64,000 bases of DNA, taken from Ursus arctos. Lineage: Eukaryota; Chordata; Mammalia; Carnivora; Ursidae. A model generated the notes under the pieces. That model made no database searches, was not told where the DNA came from, and saw only the letters and a program-made list of their open reading frames with translations. The DNA lies in contig NW_026622986.1 of NCBI RefSeq assembly GCF_023065955.2, positions 20,113,848 through 20,177,847 of the forward strand, written 5' to 3'. The stretch's first letter is position 1; each line of letters opens with the position of its first letter. Positions 56,611-64,000 of this stretch are shown here, in pieces. Both the position numbers and the translations under genes were made by a program.

Positions 56611-56700
56611 GGGCACCTGGCTGATTCAGTCTGTAGCGTATGCAGATCTTGATCTCGGGGTTGTAAGTTTGAGCTCCACGTTAGATGATATAAAAAAAAA
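56611..56700 (+). repeat. short tRNA-derived SINE
   Basis: It reads gggcacctggctgattcagt, gatcttgatctcggggttgt and aagtttgagctccacg, followed directly by an A tail and lacking the pyrimidine-rich body. An approximate duplication ggctactgaaa / gcctactgaaa flanks it. It is inside L1 B. Confidence 0.85.
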
Positions 56701-59308
56701 AAGTACTGCCTACTGAAATAATACGGCAATAGGGTTGCATATATCTTTTTTGAATTAATGTTTTCATTTTCTTTGAGTAATTATCTGGTTGTAGAATTAC
56801 CAGATCATATAGTATTTTTATTTTTAATTTTTTGAGGAATCTCAAACAGATAATACCTCCAGCTTTGTTCTTCTTTTTCAAGATTGCTTTGACTGTTTGG
56901 GGTCTTTTGTGGTTTAATATAAATTTTAATACTCTTTGTTCTAGTTCTATGAAAAGCACTGTTGTTTTTTTTGGTAGTGATTGCGTTAAATCTTTAAATT
57001 GCTTGGGTAGTATGGGCATTTTAATGGTATTCTTCCCATCCATGAGCATGGTGTATCTTTCCATATGTTTGTATTGTCTTCAGTTTCTTTCCTTAATGTC
57101 TTAGAATTTTCAGAGTATAGGTCTTCCCCTCGTTTAAATTTATTCCTTTGCATTTTTTCTTTTTGGTGCATTTATAAATGGGATTGTTTTCTTAATTTCT
57201 CTTCTACTTCATTATTAGTGTACAGAAACACAACAGATTTCTGTATATTAATTTTACATTTTATAACTTTACTGAATTCACTAATTTTAATAGGTTTTTT
57301 AACGGTCTTTGGGGTTTTCTATATATAGTATCAAGTCATCTGTAAAGAGTAACAGTTTTATTTCCTCCACCAGTTTGGATGCCTTTTATTTCTTGTCTGA
57401 TTGCTGTGCCTAGACTTCCAGTACTGTGTTGAATAAAAGTGGTGAGAGTGGACATCTTTGTCTTATTCCTCATCTTAGAGGAAAAGCTTTCAATTTTTCA
57501 CTATTGAGTATGATATTGGTTGTGCATTGTTTCATATACGTCCTTTATTATGTCGAGGTATGTTTCTCCTAAACCCACTTTGTTGAGAGTTTTTATCATG
57601 AGTGGGTATTGTATTTTGTCAGATGGTTTTTCTGCATGTATTGAGATAATCATATGGTTTTCATCATTCTTGTTAATGCGATGTATCACATTGGTATGTG
57701 AATTTTGAACCATCCTTGCATCTGTGGAATAAATTCCACTTGTTTGTGCTGAATGTTCCTTTCATATATTGTTGAATTTGGTTTGCTAATGTTTTGTTGA
57801 GGATTTTTGCATCTGTCTATCAGGGGTAGTGGCCTGCAGTTTTCTTTTCCTGTAGTGTCTGTCTGGTTTTGTTAACAGGCTAATGCTGGCCTCTTAGAAT
57901 GAATTTGGAAGTTTTTCTTCCCCTTTTATTTTTTGAAACAGTTTGAGAAGAATAGGTATTAACTCTTCTTTCAATATTTGGTAGAATTCACCTTTGAAGC
58001 CATCAGGCCCTGGACTTTTGTTTGTTGGGAGTTTTTTGATTACTGATTTAATTTCATTACTAGTAATAAGTCTGTTCAAATATTCTGTTTCTTCCCGATT
58101 CAGTTTTGAAAGATTGTACGTTTCTAGGAATTTATCCATTTCTTTTAGGTTGTCCAATTTGTTTCCATGTAATTTTTTTGTAGTGTTCTTATAATCCTTT
58201 GTATTTCTGTGCTGTTGGTTATTTCTGTTCTTTCATTTCTGATTTTATTTTTTGAGTTCTCTCTTGATAAGTCTGGCTAAAGGTTTATCAATGTTGTTCA
58301 TCCTTTCAAAGAACCAGCTCTTGGTTTCATTGATCTTTTCTTTTGTTGTTTTTTTAGTCTCAATTTATTTCCACTCTAATCTTTTTATTAACTTCCTTCT
58401 ACTAACTTTGGGCTTTGTTCTTTTTTCTCATTCCTTTAGGTGTAAGGTCTGATTGTTTGAGATTTTTCTTATTTCTTAAGGTAGGTCTGTATCACCATAA
58501 ACTTCTGTCTTAGAACTGTTTTTGCTGTGTTCCCAAAATTTTGGACTGTTGTGTTTCCATTTTCATTTGTCTCCAGGTATTACTTGATTTCCTCTTTGAT
58601 TTCATCATCGACCCATTTTTGTTTAGTTCCATGTTATATAGCTACCGGGTGTTTGTCTTTTTACCAGGTTTTTTTTTTTTTTAAATTCTAGTTTCACATT
58701 GTGGTGGTTGGAAAAGATGCTTGATATGATTTTGGTGTTCTTAAATTTGATACTTGTTTTGTGGCCTCACATGTGATCTCTCTTGGAGAATGTGCCACGT
58801 GCACTAGAAAAGAAAGTGTGTTTTGCTCGTTTTGGATGGAATGTTCGGTATCTTTTAGGTTTATTTGGTCTATGTGTCATTCAAAGTGACTGTTTCCTTG
58901 TTGATTTTCTGTCTGGATAATCTATCAGTTGATGTAATTGAAATTGAGGTGTTAAAGTCCACTACTATTGTATATCCTCCTGTTGGATTGATCCCTTTAT
59001 TATTATGTAATGCCTTTATTTGTCTCTTATTAGAACTTTGTTTTTAAGTCTGTTTTGTTTGATAGAAGTGTTTCTGCCTGGCTTTGCTTTCTTGTTTGTT
59101 TTTGTTTTGTTTTTTTTGGGTTTTTTTGTTGTTGTTGATGTTGTTTTTTTTGCTTCTGTTTGCATGGAATTTCTTTCCATTCCTTCATTTTCAGTCTCTG
59201 TGTCTTTAAGTCTGAAGTGAGTCTTCTATGGACAGCATATAGGTGGGTCTTGATTTTTTATTCATGTCTTTTAAATGAAGCATTTATTTAAACTTGAAGT
59301 AATTGTTG

Positions 59309-59470
59309 GGGTGCCTGGGTGGCTCAGTCAGTTAAGCATCTGCCTTCACCTTAGGTCATGATGCCGGGGTCCTGTGTTGGGCTCCCTATTTGGGGAAGGG
59401 AGTCTGCTTCTCCCTCTGCCCCTCCCCCTGCTCATGCTCGCTCTCTCTTTCTCTCTCTCTGATAAATAAA
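59309..59470 (+). repeat. SINEC (CAN SINE) inside L1 B
   Basis: The head is ggggtgcctgggtggctcag, with a body containing ctgcttctccctctgcccct and a short tail gataaataaata. It separates parts of L1 B near the start of ORF2. Confidence 0.9.
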
Positions 59471-60076
59471 TATGTACTTACTGCCATTTTGTTAATTGCT
59501 TTCTGGTTATTTTTGTAGTTCTCTGTTCCTTTCTTTTTTTCTTGCTCACTTCCCTTGTGGTTTGGTTGGTTCTTTTAGTGTTATGCTTGGATTCTTTTCT
59601 CTTTTTTGTGTGTGTATCTGTTATAGGTCTTTTATTTGTGGTTATCATGGTGTTCATTTATAACATCCTCTTGTGTATAGCAGTCTGTATTAAGTTGGTG
59701 GTTGACTTAAGTTCGAACACTGAAAGCACTAAATTTTTACTCCCCTTCATTTCATGTATACGATGTCATATTTTACATCTTTTTATTTTGTGTATTCCTT
59801 AAGTTTTGCAGATATACTTGATTTCACAACCATAGTGTTTTAACCTTCATATTGGTTTTAGGAGAAATTAATCTCTATTCACTGTGTGTTTGCTTTTACC
59901 AGTGAAGTTTTTTTCTGTCGTGATTTTCTTCTAGTTATAGTCTTTTCTTTCCTCTGAAAAAATTCCCTTTAAACAGTTCTTGTAAGGTGGGTTTAGTGGT
60001 GATAAATTCCTTTAACTTTTTTTTTGTCCAGGAAACTCTATTTCTCCTTCATTTCTCCTTCAAGATAGCCTTGCTG

Positions 60077-60364
60077 TTGAAGGGCATCTTGGTTCCTTCC
60101 ACAGTTTGGCTATTGTGGACAATGCTGCTATGAACATTGGGGTGCATATGGCCCTTCTCTTCACTACGTCTGTATCTCTGGGGTAAATACCCAGTAGTGC
60201 AATGGCTGGTCATAGGGTAGCTCTATTTTTAACTTTTTGAGGGACCTCCACACTGTTTTCCAAAGTGTTATATGCAAACAATGAATCATGGAGCACTACA
60301 TCAATAACTAATGATGTACTGTATGGTGACTAACATATCATAATAAAAAAAAAAAGGAAAAAAA
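60077..60364 (+). mobile_element. L1 insertion with 5' inversion (twin priming)
   Basis: The left part (60077-60267) is antisense L1 ORF2 (gttgaagggcatcttggttc ... cacactgttttccaaagtg). The right part (60268-60345) is sense L1 3' UTR (ttatatgcaaacaatgaatc ... atatcataat) followed by an A tail. A perfect 15-base duplication aagatagccttgctg flanks the whole (60062-60076 and 60365-60379). This inverted-then-sense form with target duplication is the signature of twin priming during target-primed reverse transcription. Confidence 0.88.
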
Positions 60365-60423
60365 AAGATAGCCTTGCTGGGTAGAGTATTCTTGGTTGTA
60401 CGTTTTTCCTTTCAGCACTTTGG

Positions 60424-60637
60424 GTGGGTTGTTTTTTTTTTGTTGTTGTTTTTTTGTTTTTTTGGTTTTGTCTTTTTTAAAAGATTTTATTTATTTGACA
60501 GAGAGAGCGAGAGAGCAGAATCAGGGAACAGCAGAGGGAGAGGGAGCCCGATGTGGGGTTCAATCCCAGGACCTGGGATCATGACCTGAGCCACAGGTAG
60601 TCCCGTAACCAACTGAGCCACCCAGGCGCCCCCCCCA
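60424..60637 (-). repeat. SINEC with 16-base duplication, inside L1 B
   Basis: Antisense copy ending gagccacccaggcgcccccc. A perfect duplication cctttcagcactttgg flanks it (60408-60423 and 60638-60653). The T-rich left end (about 60430-60475) is an unusually long tail interrupted by G. Confidence 0.92.
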
Positions 60638-61060
60638 CCTTTCAGCACTTTGGATGTATCATTGCCACATTCCTCTGGCCTGCAAAGTTTCTGTTGAAAA
60701 ATCAACTGATAGCTTAATTGTCAGAGCTCCCAGTGTTAGGCTCTGCTGATTTTCAAAGCCAGGTATCATGAGACTCATCTTCACAGTTTAAGTCCCCAGG
60801 GCTCTGGTTGCCAGCTGTGGGATCTGATCCCCTCCTTCATCTTTCCTCTTGTGCTTAGTCTTATCGGGGGTTTAGTCATTGACCTTATCTCTACCCCTCT
60901 TACCCTTTTTGATGTGTCCTTCTCTTTATGACTAGGTGTGGAAGATCTGTCAGTCTTCAGATTTTCAGAATGAGTTGTAGAAGTTGTGGTTGTTGGTTTA
61001 GTGTCTGTGGGATAAGGTGAACTCAAGATCCTTCTACTCTGCCATTTCCCCCCTCATGTT

Positions 61061-62395
61061 TTCTAAATTTATTCCTTTTAGTTAATAAATTGCTTCTTTC
61101 CTTTTTAAGTTGGAAGGGTTTAAAGTCCTCTGAGTGGATAAATGAGGTGTTTAGTATAAGGTGGTAAGGAGTTGATTCAGTGACTTGGTCACTGTGCACT
61201 AATGTCAAGTTGCAGGGTAGTTTTGATTTTTAAACAATTTGTTCTGGGTATGGACTGCTGTTATAACAAAGCAGCCCATCACTCAGTGACTTAAAACAAC
61301 AATAAGTTTATTATTATTTCTCACAATTTTAGGGATCAGCTGGCAACTCAAGTGGTTTTTACTTTCAGTGGCTTATGCAACAGCAGTCACATGGTACCTG
61401 AAGGAAGCTTTGTCTACCACATACCTATCTGGAGGTTAATGGTGGCTCTCAGGTGGCACCTATACATGGCCTCTCCGTGTACTAGATTTTCTCAGACCAT
61501 GTTGGCTGGGTTCTGAAAACAAGTGTCCCAAGAGCCCCAGGCAGAAACTGTATCACCTTTTATGACCGCATCCAAAAGTCGTGTAGCAGCAAGTCTGCTT
61601 TTGTCAAGAATAAAGGAGAAGGAACATTAGACCCTATCTGCTGTGGGAAAAGAGTCAGTGTCAAATTGAAGGGCAAGTGGGGTGGGAGGTATTGTCATAG
61701 CCATCTTTGGAAAAAAGTATAATTTTTTTCACAGTTTTAAATTATTCGTGTGCTTAGCTATAAATTTTTAACTTATATGCACAATAGATTGTTAGCTGGA
61801 CACAGAAAGAATAAGTACTGACTTGGAAAATGAAAGAGCACAAAAACAATAATTCTCCCAATTTACTTCAGGGTGATTTTCACCTGTTCTGTAAATTCAG
61901 TTAATATGATAAAAAGTTTTACATAGCTTGGCAAGGTGATTTTAATACCAAAAAAACAAAAACAAACCCTAAAAAGAGAAAATATTGTTTGAATATTCAG
62001 TTTGAACTCTTTATAAAGAGTTATATTTAGTTTGACTTTCATTTATTGGGAATAAAGATTATCCATACTTTTAATGTTGTGGTTACCTATAAGGAGTAAC
62101 CCAAATCCAATCTTTTCCCTCATAAATACAATTTATAAAAAGAAACCAGTTGTTTTTTAATATATTACTAGGTAAGTACTAAAAATCATTCCTGAGAGCA
62201 GTTTTTATTCTTGATGCCAAAGGAAACATTTTATGTCATATTAGAGATTTTTTGAAAGATTACCCTTTTTCTTACCTAATTTTAAATTATATCCACTGTA
62301 GTATTTGTTAAATGGGAAAGAATAGTGGTTTTTCTTCATATAGGATCAATAGTAAAGATTGCTTTAGAATGGAAATTTGTAATCTTTAATAATCT
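61061..62395. other. NSUN6: NSUN6 intron 8, mixed old DNA
   Basis: 61255-61720 (ttataacaaagcagcccatc, cttaaaacaacaataagttt, agggatcagctggcaactca) resembles an old mammalian interspersed repeat that I cannot name. 61721-62395 is AT-rich with no recognised exon or repeat. Confidence 0.4.
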
Positions 62396-62399
62396 GACC

Positions 62400-64000
62400 T
62401 CACTTGTTCTTTTTAACATCTTTGTTGTGTATCAGTATATATTTCATGTACCACACAATTCACACATTTAAAGTATACAGTTCACTTGTTTTTTTATTCA
62501 GTTATGCAGCCATCATCACAATCTAATTTTTGAACAATTTCATTACCTTGAAAAGAAACCTCATACATTTTAAAAAATTTTTTTCTTATGTTAGTCACCA
62601 TACAGTACATCATTAGCTTTTGATGTAGTGTTCCATGATTCATTGTTTGAGTACAACACCCAGTGCTCCATGCAATACGTGCCCTCCTTAATACCCATCA
62701 CCAGCCTAGCCCATCCCCCCACTCCCCCTCCCCTCTGAAACCCTCAGTTTCTTTCCCAGAGTCCATAGTCTCTCGTAGTTCATTCCCCCTTCTGTTTACC
62801 CCCCTTCATTATTCCCTTCCTTCTCCTACCGATCTCCCTGCTATTCCTTATGCTCCACAAATGAGTGAAACCATATAATTGTCTTTCTCTGCTTGACTTA
62901 TTTCACTTAGCATAATCTCCAGTCCCTTCCATGTTGCTGCAAATGTTGGGTAATCGTTCTTTCTGATGGCTGAGTAATATTCCATTGTATATATGGACCA
63001 CATCTTCTTAATCCAGTCATCTGTTGAAGGGCATCTCGGCTCCTTCCACAGGAACCTCATACTCTTTAACATTCAACTCCTTATTGCCTTACACTTCCAC
63101 CCCCCAGGCTTAGTCAACTCTTAATCTGCTTTCTGTCTCTGCAGATTGGGCTGTTCTGGATATTTCATATAAAGGAAATCCTGCAGGATGTGAGCTTTTG
63201 TGACTGGTTTCTTTCATTTACTGTACTCTTATTATGGTTTATCTATGTTATGGTATGTCTCTGTACTTCATTCCTTTTCGTGGATGGACAGTATTCCACT
63301 GCACAGATTATTATTTATCCAGTCATCATTTGGTGGACATTTGGGTTGTTTACCCTTTTTTGGCTCTTATGAATAATGTTGCTGTAAACATTTGTGTACA
63401 AGTTTCTGTGTGGACATAGATTTCATTTCTCTTGAGCATATACCTGCAAGTCGCATTTCTGGATCATATGGTAACTTGACATTTACCTTTCTGTAGAACC
63501 GCCAGTCTGTTTTACAAAGCAGCTGGATCATTTTACATTTTCAGCAGCAGTATATGAAGGTTTCAGTTTCTTCACATCCTCACCAGCATCTGTCCTTTGA
63601 TTAAAGCCAGCTTAGTAGGTATGGAATTATTTTCCTGGTTTTGATTTGAGTTTCTCTGTTGCAGGTTTCCCTGATGACTAATAATGTTGAGCATGTTTTC
63701 ATGTTCTCGTTGGACATGTTATATCTCCTTGTCTAGTCAGATCCTTTGCCTGTTTTTAAAATGGGTTGTCTTTTTATGTTTTGAGTTTTAAGAGTTCTTT
63801 ATATATTCCAGGTACAAGTCTTTTATTAGACATAGGATTTATAAATATTTTCTCCCATTCTGTGATTTGTCCATTCACTTTTTTGATGATGTTCTCTGAA
63901 ACTCAAAAGTTTTTAATTTGTTGTCCCCTTTACCTATTTTTTCTTTTGTTATTTGTTTTGGGGTGTCTATAAGAATTTTATAATTTTAGTTCTTATATCT
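62400..64000 (-). mobile_element. ancient L1 (outer), antisense, runs off the window
   Basis: Flanking pieces 62400-62566 (ttcatgtaccacacaattca, gccatcatcacaatc) and 63063-64000 (aaggaaatcctgcaggatgt, gaataatgttgctgtaaaca, aagtcttttattagacatag) are continuous reverse L1 3' text once the nested L1 at 62567 is removed. It is old and coding-dead. The gene-sense NSUN6 intron continues past the right edge. Confidence 0.7.
62567..63052 (-). mobile_element. L1 3' end nested in older L1
   Basis: A 5'-truncated, antisense carnivore L1. The minus-strand frame near 63050-62850 has the ORF2 end W-S-I-Y-T-M-E-Y-Y-S-A-I-R-K-N-D and K-G-L-E-I-M-L-S-E-I-S-Q-A-E-K-D-N-Y-M, followed by 3' UTR. The flanks share aacctcatac (62557-62566 and 63053-63062). 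Only the last few hundred bases were inserted. Confidence 0.88.

Larger units (their letters stand above)
56050..61060 (-). mobile_element. L1 element B, long antisense copy with insertions
   Basis: The 5' end is near 61050 (sense ggcagagtagaaggatcttg). The ORF2 remains include residues around [20 protein letters not shown] in the minus-strand frame 58157-57894, the start of the reverse-transcriptase domain. Further ORF2 pieces lie at 57713-57501 and 57064-56681, and the 3' UTR at 56600-56050. ORF1 was not found. Frameshifts and stops make it inactive. It carries a SINE at 59309, a twin-primed L1 at 60077 and a SINEC at 60424. It lies in NSUN6 intron 8, antisense to the gene. Confidence 0.8.

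Noticed and set aside
57894..58157. Minus-strand 87-codon frame as an independent reverse transcriptase
   Set aside because: It is a surviving piece of L1 ORF2 (NKSPGPDG motif) inside element B, with neighbouring pieces in other frames. It is not an intact enzyme.
54297..64000. Search for NSUN6 exon 9 (DAPCSG region)
   Set aside because: I looked for the expected acceptor and coding text in this intron and did not find it. The visible text is mostly L1, so the exon probably lies beyond the right edge.

Overview
This is 64 kb of mammalian nuclear DNA, almost certainly from a carnivoran. About 26 copies of a tRNA-derived SINE are scattered on both strands. They have the carnivore CAN/SINEC head (ggcgcctgggtggctcagt), a pyrimidine-rich body and an AATAAA-like A-rich tail. 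The subtype 'cagcggttaagcgtctgccttcggctcaggg...' with 'gcttgtgttccctctctcgctggctgtctct' resembles the bear/panda-type SINEC, so an arctoid caniform (bear, panda or pinniped) is my best guess. That last step rests on memory of repeat consensus, not a search.

Two protein-coding genes are recognisable, head to head. ARL5B lies on the minus strand: exon 1 ends at its start codon near 16507, exon 2 is at 2955-3015 and exon 3 at 1217-1364; the rest runs off the left edge. NSUN6 lies on the plus strand: coding exons 1-8 fall between 22062 and 54296, and the rest, including the catalytic cysteine region, runs off the right edge. All eleven exons join in frame, with GT-AG borders except for one GC-AG intron in NSUN6. 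The 5.5 kb between the two start codons holds two separate CpG-rich promoters (about 16.3-17.2 kb and 21.4-21.95 kb) separated by AT-rich DNA with old repeats. This matches the ARL5B-NSUN6 neighbourhood on human 10p12.

Layout: 1-16.5 kb is ARL5B exons and introns with SINEs, an ancient L1 and an L2. 16.5-22 kb is the divergent intergenic region. 22-24 kb is NSUN6 intron 1, 24.4-27.4 kb intron 2, and 27.4-37.5 kb intron 3 (SINEs, L1 remnants and three copies of an LTR-like repeat). 39.4-47.5 kb is intron 5 (an antisense L1 with large internal loss, then an LTR-like repeat). 49-54 kb is intron 7 (L2-like block, microsatellites). 54.3-64 kb is intron 8 (a long antisense L1 carrying nested insertions, then another nested L1 pair). 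The two genes act separately: ARL5B is an Arf-like GTPase of the trans-Golgi, and NSUN6 is a cytosine-5 tRNA/mRNA methyltransferase.

I found no sign of a novel multi-gene system. The most interesting points are transcript-level (a GC-AG intron, upstream ORFs at NSUN6, tandem ATGs at ARL5B) and transposon-level (a twin-primed L1 with target duplication, nested L1s, inverted SINE pairs, and recent-looking SINE insertions that could be polymorphic). Nearly all other open reading frames are short shadows in repeats or introns.
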